From: Pseudomonadota bacterium
Lineage (GTDB): Bacteria; Pseudomonadota; Alphaproteobacteria; Rhodospirillales; 2-02-FULL-58-16
Direction of reading: 5' to 3'
DNA: 15,806 nt
Assembly (NCBI GenBank): GCA_022567015.1
Contig: JADFHR010000046.1
Coordinates: 1-15,806, forward strand
The first letter of the stretch is position 1; the number at the start of each line of letters is the position of its first letter. Position numbers and translations under genes: made by a program. The notes below the pieces were generated by a model, which saw only the letters and a program-made list of their open reading frames with translations, was not told where the DNA came from and searched no databases. Positions 7,867 through 14,627 of this stretch are shown piece by piece.

Positions 7867-8519
7867 GTGCCAAGAATGACGGCAGGCAAGCGCACGGAAC
7901 TGGAATCGTTCTGGCGGGCGCATTTGGACGGCTGGCGCCGTAGCGACTTGAATCAACGGGAATATTGCGAGCTGCACGGGCTGCCGCTGAAGCGGTTCGG
8001 GAACTGGCGCGCGAAGCTCAGACACGAGGAACCGGCCGCGACGGGCAAGCTACTTTACCGTCGCGGTGGGGGGCTTAAGCATATGTCTGAGCATATGCTT
8101 AAGGAAATTCCCTCGGCCCCTTCGAGCTACATTCCCTCGGCGCGATCAGGCGGCTCGGGCAGGCGTCGTAACTTCAGCGCGGCGGACAAGAGACGAATCG
8201 TCGAGGAGACATGCCGCGAGGGTGCGTCGGTCTCGGGCGTGGCCAGGAGGTATGGCATCGGTACGCGGTTATTGTTCTCCTGGAAGAAGGAGTTGACGCC
8301 AGAGACGTCTCCCGGCCCGACCTTCCTGCCGGTGACGCTGGTGGATGGGACGGACCAGCCGGCGGGGCCTGCTTCTGTCGCGGCGCCTGCACCGGTCATC
8401 GTCGAACGCCCGGCACCCGGCATCGAGGTCGAGCTGATCGGCGGGTTCGCTTCGAGCGCGATGTCGACCCCGAGACGGTGCATCGCCTGGTGACCCTGCT
8501 GGAAGGCGCGGCGCCATGA
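7867..8519 (+). pseudogene. tnpA: IS66 accessory protein TnpA, frameshifted near its 3' end
   Basis: TnpA is the small helix-turn-helix accessory protein of IS66 elements and is required with TnpB and TnpC for transposition. GTG at 7867 has an AGGGGGG ribosome site upstream. An N-terminal HTH-like segment (residues 10-50) is followed by a linker and the usual TnpA HTH (RRNFSAADKRRIVEE through SWKKEL, about 99-143). As written, the frame ends at 8493 with an unrelated tail after GIEVELIGG. Removing a one-base deletion in the G-run at 8443-8445 restores VRFERDVDPETVHRLV and a stop at 8519 that overlaps tnpB by ATGA, exactly as expected. So this is either a real inactivating frameshift, a sequencing error, or (less likely) programmed shifting. 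Confidence 0.85.
8074..8103. repeat. Perfect 12-bp palindrome inside tnpA
   Basis: CTTAAGCATATG (8074-8085) and CATATGCTTAAG (8092-8103) are perfect reverse complements around the spacer TCTGAG. It stands out as AT-rich inside GC-rich coding sequence and lies in the linker between the two HTH-like parts of TnpA, encoding LKHMSEHMLK in frame. Confidence 0.85.
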
Positions 8520-8869
8520 TACTGGTTCCTGCAAGGGTCAAGGTGCACATCGCGCTTGGCGTCACGGACATGCGCAAGGGACTGGACGGGCTGGCCATGC
8601 TGGTCCAGGAGGTGCTGGAGCAGGACCCGTTCTCGGGGCATCTGTTTGCCTTCCGTGGCCGTAAGGCCAATCTCATCAAGATCGTGTTCTGGGACGGGAC
8701 GGGTCTGTGCCTGTTCACCAAGCGGCTGGAGGAGGGTCGCTTCCCCTGGCCCGGCGCCGACGAGCTTGGCGACACGGTGGCGTTGACCTCCGAGCAGCTG
8801 TCGATGCTGATCGAGGGCATCGACTGGCGTGCGCCCGAACGCCGCTGGCGTCCGGTCGTCGCCGGGTGA
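8516..8869 (+). CDS. tnpB: IS66 accessory protein TnpB (Orf2)
   Basis: The 117-residue product is a full-length IS66 Orf2-like protein. It shows the family core: VTDMRKGLDGLA near the start, DPFSGHLFAFRGRKANLIK in the middle, and WDGTGLCLFTKRLEEGRFPWP. Its biochemical role is not well defined, but the family is known to need it for transposition along with TnpA and TnpC. The ATG at 8516 overlaps the restored tnpA stop by 4 bases, pointing to translational coupling. The predicted early tnpA stop at 8493 would leave ribosomes 23 bases short, which could lower TnpB output. No internal damage is seen. Confidence 0.95.
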   Translation: MILVPARVKVHIALGVTDMRKGLDGLAMLVQEVLEQDPFSGHLFAFRGRKANLIKIVFWDGTGLCLFTKRLEEGRFPWPGADELGDTVALTSEQLSMLIEGIDWRAPERRWRPVVAG

Positions 8870-8947
8870 TCCTAACGCGGTTGATCCGAGTGCGGCGATT
8901 GAGAAAAAGTAAGTAGAATCAACGAAATAACTTGTTCGAGACACCCC

Positions 8948-8963
8948 GAGAGGCTAGACTCTC
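8948..8963 (+). promoter_or_regulatory. Short inverted repeat in the tnpC leader
   Basis: GAGAG (8948-8952) and CTCTC (8959-8963) flank GCTAGA and end two bases before the tnpC ATG, where a ribosome-binding site would be expected; no good one is seen. The stem might limit translation of the transposase. This is speculative. Confidence 0.3.
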
Positions 8964-8965
8964 TC

Positions 8966-10504
8966 ATGCGTCTCGATCTTGAGAACCTGCCGTCCGACAT
9001 CGGCCTTCTGCACTGCCTGGTGTGCGATATGGCGGTCGTCGTCGAGACCCGCGATGACGAAATCGAACGCCTCCAGCGTATTATCAAGCAGCTTCAGCGC
9101 GCCCGGTTCGGACGCCGGTCCGAGCGCCTCGATCCCGATCAACTCGCCCTCGGGCTCGAAGATCTCGACGCCGATATTGCCCGCGCGGAGGCCGATCTGC
9201 CGGCGGAAGCGCCCGGCGAAGAGCAAAAGCCCCGCCGCGTATCGGATGATCGTCCGAGCCTGCCCGATCATCTGCCGCGCCAGGATGTGACGCTGGACAT
9301 CGACGCCGGTGCCTGTCCCTGCTGTGGTGGCGCGATCCATAAGATTGGCGAGACGGTCAGCGAAATGCTGGATTATGTACCGGCGCGTCTGCGCGTGCTG
9401 CGCATTCGCCGCCCCAAATACGGCTGCCGCGCCTGCGGCACGATCCACCAGGCGCCGGCGCCCGAGCGGCCGATCGCAAAGGGGCTCGCAAGTACCGGCC
9501 TGCTGGCCCATGTGCTGGTCAGCAAGTATTGCGACCATGTTCCGCTATACCGCCAATCGCAGATCTTCGCGCGCAACGGGGTCGATCTCAACCGCTCGAC
9601 CCTGGCGAACTGGGTCGGCGGCGCTTGCTGGTGGCTGGAGCCGCTGCAAGCGCGACTTGCTGCGCATGTCTTCGCCTCGACCAAGCTGTTCGCGGACGAT
9701 ACGACGATCCCGGTGCTCGATCCCGGCCGCGGCCGGACCAGGACCGGGCGGTTCTGGGTCTATGCGCGCGATGACCGCCCCTGGGCCGGGCCGGATCCGC
9801 CGGCGGCCGTCTTCTTCTACAGTCCCGACCGCAAGGCGGAGCGGCCCGCCGTCCACCTCGAGGGCTTCCGGGGCGTGCTGCAGGTCGATGGATATGCCGG
9901 GTTCGAACGGCTGACGGTGCGCGGCGACATCGTGCTGGCGGCATGCTGGGCCCACGCCAGACGCAAGTTCTACGAGTTCCACCAGGCTACCGGCTCGCCG
10001 ATCGCCGCCGAGGTCCTGCGCCGGATCGCCGGGCTCTATGCGATCGAAAGGGAGATCCGCGGCCAAAGCGCGGCGGAGCGCCAAGGCACGCGCGACACCC
10101 GGTCGCGGCCTCTGGTCGACGCCATGAAACCCTGGCTGGAGCGCCAGCTGCACCGGGTTCCGCCGCGCGGCGGGCTGGCCGGGGCCATCCGCTATGCGCT
10201 CGCGCGTTGGCCGGCGCTGTGCCGCTTCCTCGATGACGGCCGCATCGAGCTCGATACCAATGCGGTGGAACGCGCCATCCGGCCGGTGGCATTGGGGCGA
10301 AAAAACCATCTGTTCGCCGGGTCTGACGGCGGCGCGGATCGATGGGCCATCGTCGCCTCGCTTCTCGCAACCGCGAAGCTCAACGGGATCGAGCCCTACG
10401 CCTACCTCAAAGACGTGCTCGAGCGCATGACGCACGGCCACCCAGCCAACCGTATCGATGACCTCCTGCCCTGGAACTGGAAAGCCTCAAACGCCGAAAA
10501 CTGA
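8966..10504 (+). CDS. tnpC: IS66-family transposase TnpC (DDE type)
   Basis: This is the catalytic transposase of the element, 512 residues. An N-terminal leucine-zipper-like helix (EIERLQRIIKQLQRARFGRRSERL, about 32-55) leads into a zinc-finger segment with CPCC at 117-120 and CRAC at 154-157. The DDE catalytic core follows: FADDT (Asp244/245), LQVDGYAGFE (Asp308) and the family's C-terminal motif ELDTNAVERAIRP with Glu435. A short IS66 C-terminal piece (YLKDVLERM) ends the protein. All parts appear intact, so this copy could be catalytically competent even though tnpA is shifted. The stop at 10504 is 4 bases before the right terminal repeat. The ATG at 8966 is the natural start for the family, though no strong ribosome site precedes it. 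Confidence 0.96.
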   Translation: MRLDLENLPSDIGLLHCLVCDMAVVVETRDDEIERLQRIIKQLQRARFGRRSERLDPDQLALGLEDLDADIARAEADLPAEAPGEEQKPRRVSDDRPSLPDHLPRQDVTLDIDAGACPCCGGAIHKIGETVSEMLDYVPARLRVLRIRRPKYGCRACGTIHQAPAPERPIAKGLASTGLLAHVLVSKYCDHVPLYRQSQIFARNGVDLNRSTLANWVGGACWWLEPLQARLAAHVFASTKLFADDTTIPVLDPGRGRTRTGRFWVYARDDRPWAGPDPPAAVFFYSPDRKAERPAVHLEGFRGVLQVDGYAGFERLTVRGDIVLAACWAHARRKFYEFHQATGSPIAAEVLRRIAGLYAIEREIRGQSAAERQGTRDTRSRPLVDAMKPWLERQLHRVPPRGGLAGAIRYALARWPALCRFLDDGRIELDTNAVERAIRPVALGRKNHLFAGSDGGADRWAIVASLLATAKLNGIEPYAYLKDVLERMTHGHPANRIDDLLPWNWKASNAEN

Positions 10505-10508
10505 CCAA

Positions 10509-10530
10509 CGTGTCACCAATGGACGCTTAC
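10509..10530 (-). repeat. IS66 right terminal inverted repeat
   Basis: Reading CGTGTCACCAATGG on the plus strand, it is a 22-base perfect inverted match to 7778-7799. Confidence 0.95.
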
Positions 10531-10557
10531 GGATCAGGGAACGTTTCAACAGCCTTG

Positions 10558-10586
10558 CCGCAGGTTCAAATCCCGGTGTGGGTACC
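10558..10586 (+). other. tRNA T-arm-like fragment, possible integration scar
   Basis: CCGCAGGTTCAAATCC matches the T-stem and loop consensus of bacterial tRNAs (GGTTCAAATCC), and the segment runs on to GGGTACC. The 3' half does not pair fully with the 5' T-stem (two mismatches in a 5-bp stem). No D-arm or anticodon arm is present upstream, where the IS66 end lies. It may be the 3' remnant left by an element that used a tRNA gene as attachment site. It could equally be chance. Confidence 0.35.
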
Positions 10587-10633
10587 GAAAATCCTATCCG
10601 AGGTAATGATCGCGCCGCCTTTGTCCAGCTCGG

Positions 10634-10966
10634 TTAGCCGTTGACCGCATTCTTGTTAGCTTTTTCTACCGGTTTCGCCAACGCAGCAGTAACCTTGAGA
10701 AACGCCTCTTGCTGCTCCTCGGAAAGCCCCCGGAACAGCTCGATCATGGCGCGCTCCTTTTTGTTTCTTAGGTGCGAGCCACCGATGAGAAGATCGGAAG
10801 GGTGACATTCGAGGGCTTCAGCGATCCGTTCCATCCATTCAAGTGTCAGACGCCGCCGTCCCTTTTCCAAATGGCTGATCTGCTGGTTGCTCGTGCCCAC
10901 GAGCTCGGCCATCCGTTTCAGCGTCATGCCCCGCGCCTTGCGCAGTTCGCGAATCCTATTTTCCAT
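10634..10966 (-). CDS. XRE-family helix-turn-helix regulator
   Basis: The 110-residue product opens with a Cro/CI-type HTH. RIRELRKARGMTLKRMAELV, then GTSNQQISHLEKGRR (residues 4-38), is the classic XRE pattern, with recognition helix around SNQQISHLE. TLEWMERIAEAL (41-52) and CHPSDLL complete the domain. The C-terminal part (70-110) is helical, with LSEEQQEAFLKVTAALAK, and may serve in dimerization; there is no peptidase domain. It is divergent from the recombinase operon with about 230 bases between starts, the arrangement of a repressor controlling both promoters. It likely represses itself and the recombinase module by binding the repeats at 10977-11144. The target is inferred. Confidence 0.9.
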   Translation of the reverse strand: MENRIRELRKARGMTLKRMAELVGTSNQQISHLEKGRRRLTLEWMERIAEALECHPSDLLIGGSHLRNKKERAMIELFRGLSEEQQEAFLKVTAALAKPVEKANKNAVNG

Positions 10967-10976
10967 GCCCCATGAT

Positions 10977-11144
10977 CCAACATTCTGATTAACCGAACAA
11001 CAAACATTTTGTACGGACTTTCGCGCAACGACGATGCGTGAATTATGGGAGCGGCACTGATAGACCGCAGAATCCAGGGTGATTTTTCAAATCCGATCAC
11101 CAACATTCTGTATGATTTTGGTTTGACAATAAAGGTACATTCTG
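10977..11144. promoter_or_regulatory. Repeated ACATTYTG half-sites in the divergent control region
   Basis: ACATTCTG occurs at 10980-10987, 11103-11110 and 11137-11144, and ACATTTTG at 11004-11011. The first and third ACATTCTG neighbourhoods share the longer CCAACATTCTG (10977-10987 and 11100-11110). A reverse-orientation CAGAAT lies at 11068-11073, and ACAAA-CAT-TTTGT around 11001-11013 is a small palindrome. The block lies between the XRE start and the recombinase, as expected for operators of the divergent regulator. The repeats are visible; the binding protein is inferred. Confidence 0.5.
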
Positions 11145-11151
11145 TTGGACT
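11123..11151 (+). promoter_or_regulatory. Candidate promoter of the recombinase-ParB operon
   Basis: A consensus -35 TTGACA at 11123-11128 is followed after 17 bases by a weak -10, TGGACT at 11146-11151. One ACATTCTG half-site (11137-11144) sits in the spacer, where a bound repressor would block RNA polymerase. Transcription would start near 11158, upstream of the ATG at 11198. Confidence 0.4.
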
Positions 11152-11197
11152 GCGATGGCTTTGTGGAACTCGCGGAATCATCGAGTCCGCGGGAACC

Positions 11198-12838
11198 ATG
11201 AGGACGTCGGAGTTCGTCTTCAGACGAGAAAACAGCCATCGGCGGGGTGGGCGGGGGGCCGACTTGGCAGCACACCAGGATCGGGGAACAAGCAGCCGGC
11301 CTAGCGAGCACGCGGCAACCGTTCGCGCGGCCCAATACCTCCGCATGTCGACCGATCACCAGCAGTACTCGACCGAGAATCAGGCCGACGCCATCCGGCA
11401 ATATGCCGAGTGCCGCAACATCGAGATCGTGCGCACCTATGCCGACGAGGGGAGGAGCGGGCTCCGCATCGAGGGCCGCGACGCCCTCACCCAGCTGATC
11501 GAAGACGTCAAGAGCGGCCGCGCGGATTTTACGGCCATCCTGGTCTACGACGTGAGCCGCTGGGGCCGCTTCCAGGATGCGGACGAGAGCGCCTACTACG
11601 AATACACCTGCAAACGCGCGGGCGTAGCTGTCCACTATTGCGCCGAGCAGTTCGAGAACGACGGAAGTCCGGTTTCGACGATCGTGAAGGGCGTCAAGCG
11701 GGCGATGGCCGGCGAGTACAGCCGCGAACTCTCGGCCAAGGTCTTCGCGGGTCAATGCCGTCTGATTGGGCTCGGCTACCGCCAGGGCGGCCCGCCCGGA
11801 TACGGCCTGCGCCGGATGCTCGTCGACCAGAGCGGAACGGAAAAGGGCGAGCTTGCGATCGGCGAACACAAGAGCATCCAAACCGACCGCGTCATCTTGG
11901 TGCTTGGTCCGCCCGAGGAAGTCGAGACGGTCCGGTGGATGTACCGTGCCTTCGTCGAGGAGGCGAGGCCGGAGAGCGAGATCGCCTCCATGCTGAACGC
12001 GCGTGGCATCACGACCGACCTCGGCCGACCTTGGACCCGGGGCACCGTGCATCAGGTGCTGATCAACGAGAAATACGTCGGCACCAACGTTTGGAACCGG
12101 GTTTCGTTCAAGCTCAAGAAGAAGCGGGTGCGCAACAGCCCGGATATGTGGATTCGAGTGGAAGGCGCATTCGAGTCGCTGGTCGATCGACCGGTGTTCG
12201 ACGCCGCCCAGGCCATCATCCGGGAACGGTCGCGCCGGGTCTCCAACGAGGAAATGCTGGCGGGCCTCAAGAGCTTGTATGAGCGCCACGGTTACCTTTC
12301 CGGGTTGATCATCGACGAGACGGGCGATCTTCCGTCGAGCAGCGCCTATCGGGGTCGTTTCGGCAGCCTGCTCCGGGCATACCAGCTGGTGGGGTTCACG
12401 CCGGATCGCGACTACCGTTACATCGAGATCAACCGGGCGCTCCGAGCGATGCACCCAGACGTGGTGGCGGCCACCGTTGCCGAGATCGAACGCGTCGGCG
12501 GACGGGTGACACGAGATCAGGGGACGGATCTCCTGACGGTCAACGGCGAGTTCACGGCATCGCTCGTGATCGCCCGGTGCCGCGAAACTGCCTCGGGGTC
12601 CTTGCGTTGGCACGTCCGCTTCGACACCGGCCTCGGCCCCGACATCACGGTCGCCGTGCGCATGGACCGGCCGAACCGCGAGCCGCTGGATTATTACCTT
12701 CTGCCCCGGATCGACATGACCGAGCCGCGCTTGCGTCTCGCCGAGTACAACGGCGTGTCGCTCGACGCCTACCGCTTCGACACCCTCGCCCCTCTCTACG
12801 GCATGGCGGCGCGGGTCAAACTCCTGGAGGTTGCATGA
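11198..12838 (+). CDS. Serine recombinase with unusual C-terminal extension
   Basis: This is a site-specific recombinase of the resolvase/invertase family. From ATG 11198 it has 546 residues; an ATG at 11045 in the same frame is also open but lies upstream of the candidate promoter. The catalytic domain begins at RAAQYLRMSTDHQ (nucleophile Ser51) and includes DEGRSGLRIEGRDAL and the arginine segment LVYDVSRWGRF. The Recombinase domain follows, with GGPPGYGLRRML and EEARPESEIASMLNARGI through WTRGTVHQVLINEKYVGTN. After about residue 310 there is no cysteine zinc ribbon or long coiled coil as in large serine integrases. Instead there is a compact region with LPSSSAYRGRFGSLLRAYQLVGF and a run ending LDYYLLPRIDM. 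Its stop overlaps the next gene by ATGA, so the two are translationally coupled. Confidence 0.92.
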   Translation: MRTSEFVFRRENSHRRGGRGADLAAHQDRGTSSRPSEHAATVRAAQYLRMSTDHQQYSTENQADAIRQYAECRNIEIVRTYADEGRSGLRIEGRDALTQLIEDVKSGRADFTAILVYDVSRWGRFQDADESAYYEYTCKRAGVAVHYCAEQFENDGSPVSTIVKGVKRAMAGEYSRELSAKVFAGQCRLIGLGYRQGGPPGYGLRRMLVDQSGTEKGELAIGEHKSIQTDRVILVLGPPEEVETVRWMYRAFVEEARPESEIASMLNARGITTDLGRPWTRGTVHQVLINEKYVGTNVWNRVSFKLKKKRVRNSPDMWIRVEGAFESLVDRPVFDAAQAIIRERSRRVSNEEMLAGLKSLYERHGYLSGLIIDETGDLPSSSAYRGRFGSLLRAYQLVGFTPDRDYRYIEINRALRAMHPDVVAATVAEIERVGGRVTRDQGTDLLTVNGEFTASLVIARCRETASGSLRWHVRFDTGLGPDITVAVRMDRPNREPLDYYLLPRIDMTEPRLRLAEYNGVSLDAYRFDTLAPLYGMAARVKLLEVA

Positions 12839-13725
12839 CGAAGCCGAAACCGGTACCCGCCGTCGAGATGATCCCGATCGACCTGATCGACGTCGTCAAC
12901 CCACGGATCCGCAACAAACGGCTGTTCAAGGAGATCGTCGACAATATCGCCGAAATCGGTCTCAAAAAGCCGATCACCGTGACGCGCCGCAATCGCCCCG
13001 ACGGGGTGCGCTACGATCTCGTGTGCGGCCAGGGGCGACTCGAGGCGTTCCAGATTTTGGGACAAACCGAGATACCGGCCCTCATTGTCGACGCCGACCG
13101 CGAAGACTGCCTGGTCATGAGCCTGGTTGAGAACTGCGCTCGACGCAAGCATCGCGCCATCGACCTGCTCTACGACATCGAAGGCCTGAAACGGCGCGGG
13201 TATCGCAACCGAGAAATCGCGGGAAAGACCGGCCTCAGCCTCAAATATGTCCGGGGCGTCATCCTCCTCATCGAGAAGGGCGAGCAACGCCTGTTGCGGG
13301 CGGTTGAATCCGGCCAGGTGCCGGTGAGCGTTGCGATCAAAATCGCCGAATCGGACGACACGGGAGTTCAGCGCGTGCTCCAGCAAGCCTACGAGAAAAA
13401 GCTGCTGCGCGGCCGCAAGCTGCTCGTCGTCAAGCGGCTGATCGAGCAGAGGCAGAGGCGGGGCAAGGGACTCGCGACCACCGCTCCGAAACGCGATCAG
13501 ACGCTTTCGACGGCGAAATTGCTGAGCGTCTACCGCGCCAACGCCGACAAGAAACGCCTTCTCGTCCGCAAGGCCGAGGCGACGCGCGACCGGCTGGTAT
13601 TCGTGGTCGAGGCGCTCCGCCGGCTGCTCGCCGACGAGAACTTCGTGACGCTGTTGCGGGCGGAGGGCCTCGACGATCTTCCGCAGAACCTGGCCGTCCG
13701 CATGCAAGCGGGGAGGGAGGGCTGA
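12835..13725 (+). CDS. ParB/RepB-family DNA-binding protein 1
   Basis: The 296-residue product begins with a ParB N-terminal domain: IPIDLIDVVNPRIRNKRLFKEIVDNIAEIGLKKPITV, where the motif usually written GERR appears as GQGR (65-68), then SLVENCARR (97-104) as the ENxxR box. An HTH (YRNREIAGKTGLSLKYVRGVILLIE, about 123-147) follows. The C-terminal part resembles the RepB plasmid-partition domain, ending in a helical EATRDRLVFVVEALRRLLADE region. In repABC plasmids such proteins bind a centromere, but no ParA/RepA is here. The start ATG overlaps the recombinase stop (ATGA), and GGAGG ends 4 bases upstream. It is likely made with the recombinase and used with it, for example in synapsis or direction control. 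That role is inference. Confidence 0.85.
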   Translation: MTKPKPVPAVEMIPIDLIDVVNPRIRNKRLFKEIVDNIAEIGLKKPITVTRRNRPDGVRYDLVCGQGRLEAFQILGQTEIPALIVDADREDCLVMSLVENCARRKHRAIDLLYDIEGLKRRGYRNREIAGKTGLSLKYVRGVILLIEKGEQRLLRAVESGQVPVSVAIKIAESDDTGVQRVLQQAYEKKLLRGRKLLVVKRLIEQRQRRGKGLATTAPKRDQTLSTAKLLSVYRANADKKRLLVRKAEATRDRLVFVVEALRRLLADENFVTLLRAEGLDDLPQNLAVRMQAGREG

Positions 13726-13727
13726 TC

Positions 13728-14627
13728 ATGCCACGCAAGGGCCCCGCCACGCCCGTAAAAATGGGATTCGAAGAGACCGGTATCAGGATTCCGATTGAAC
13801 ACATCCAGCCCCTTCGTGTCGTCTCCAACGCGGTCAAGAAGACCCCGAAATACGCCCAGATCGCCGCCTCGATTCGGGAGATCGGCGTCGTCGAGCCGCC
13901 GGTCGTCGCCCGCGACCGGGCCGACCCAGAAATGTACCTGCTCCTCGATGGCCATTTGCGGGTGGAGATCCTCAAGGACATGGACGAGACCGAGGTCGCG
14001 TGCCTGATCTCGACGGACGACGAGGCCTACACGTACAACAAGCGGGTAAACCGCATCGCCATCGTCCAGGAGCACAAGATGATCCTGAAGGCGGTCGACC
14101 GGGGCGTCCCCGAAGAGCGCATAGCGAAGACCCTCAATGTCGACCTGAAGACGATCCGCCAAAAGGTGCGGCTGCTCGATGGGATATGTCCCGAGGTTGT
14201 CGAAATCCTCAAGGACAAGCACGTTCCCATCAACACGTTCCGGATCATCAAGAGGATGGCAACGCTCCGTCAAATCGAGGCGGCCGAACTGATGGTGGCG
14301 ATGAATAAATACGCCCTCAGCTACGCGGAATCGCTTCTCGCCGCGACGCCGCAAGCCCAGCTCGCCGAGTCGCACAAGCCAAAGGCTTTGCGGGGCCTCA
14401 CCGAAGATCAGATGGCGCTCATGGAACGGGAGTCGGCGAACCTCGAGCGTGAGTTCAAGATCGCCGAACAATCCTATGGGACCGACCATCTCGATCTCGT
14501 GCTAGCGAGCGGTTATCTCGCCAAACTGCTCAACAACGCCCGCGTCGTGCGCTACCTCGCCCAGCACCAGCCGGAAATCCTGGCCGAGTTCCAGAGGATC
14601 GCCGAGATCAAGAAGACCGCAGCGTAG
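13728..14627 (+). CDS. ParB/RepB-family DNA-binding protein 2 (RepB C-terminal type)
   Basis: The 299-residue product is a diverged relative of the preceding gene. The ParB-like N-terminal part runs IPIEHIQPLRVV, then KYAQIAASIREIGVVEPPVV, and the motif usually written GERR is DGHLR (74-78). The ENxxR box is replaced by RVNRIAIVQE (107-116), losing the usual glutamate. The HTH is PEERIAKTLNVDLKTIRQKVRLL (128-150). The remainder fits the RepB-type C-terminal domain, with VPINTFRIIKRMATLRQIEAAELMV and a charged helical end. The start lies 2 bases after the previous stop, with GGGAGGGAGGG just upstream as ribosome site. The motif losses suggest that the CTP-switch activity known for ParB may be altered. 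It likely forms a hetero-pair with protein 1; this is inferred. Confidence 0.85.
   Translation: MPRKGPATPVKMGFEETGIRIPIEHIQPLRVVSNAVKKTPKYAQIAASIREIGVVEPPVVARDRADPEMYLLLDGHLRVEILKDMDETEVACLISTDDEAYTYNKRVNRIAIVQEHKMILKAVDRGVPEERIAKTLNVDLKTIRQKVRLLDGICPEVVEILKDKHVPINTFRIIKRMATLRQIEAAELMVAMNKYALSYAESLLAATPQAQLAESHKPKALRGLTEDQMALMERESANLEREFKIAEQSYGTDHLDLVLASGYLAKLLNNARVVRYLAQHQPEILAEFQRIAEIKKTAA

Larger units (their letters stand above)
7778..10530 (+). mobile_element. IS66-family insertion sequence, 2753 bp
   Basis: The element is bounded by 22-bp perfect inverted repeats beginning GTAAGCGTCC, as is typical of IS66 ends. It contains tnpA, tnpB and tnpC in the standard order and at a normal overall length. 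tnpA and tnpB would overlap by 4 bases in the unshifted frame, and tnpC follows after 96 bases. IS66 elements usually make an 8-bp target duplication, but the flanks differ here (AATTATCT left, GGATCAGG right). The single-base frameshift in tnpA suggests reduced or lost mobility unless TnpA is supplied by another copy. Confidence 0.95.

Noticed and set aside
10558..10586. Complete tRNA gene
   Set aside because: Only a T-arm-like part is present. Acceptor, D and anticodon arms are missing and the T-stem has mismatches.
11045..11197. N-terminal extension of the recombinase from the ATG at 11045
   Set aside because: The extension overlaps the operator repeats and the TTGACA promoter and has no recombinase-like content. 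The later ATG at 11198 fits better.
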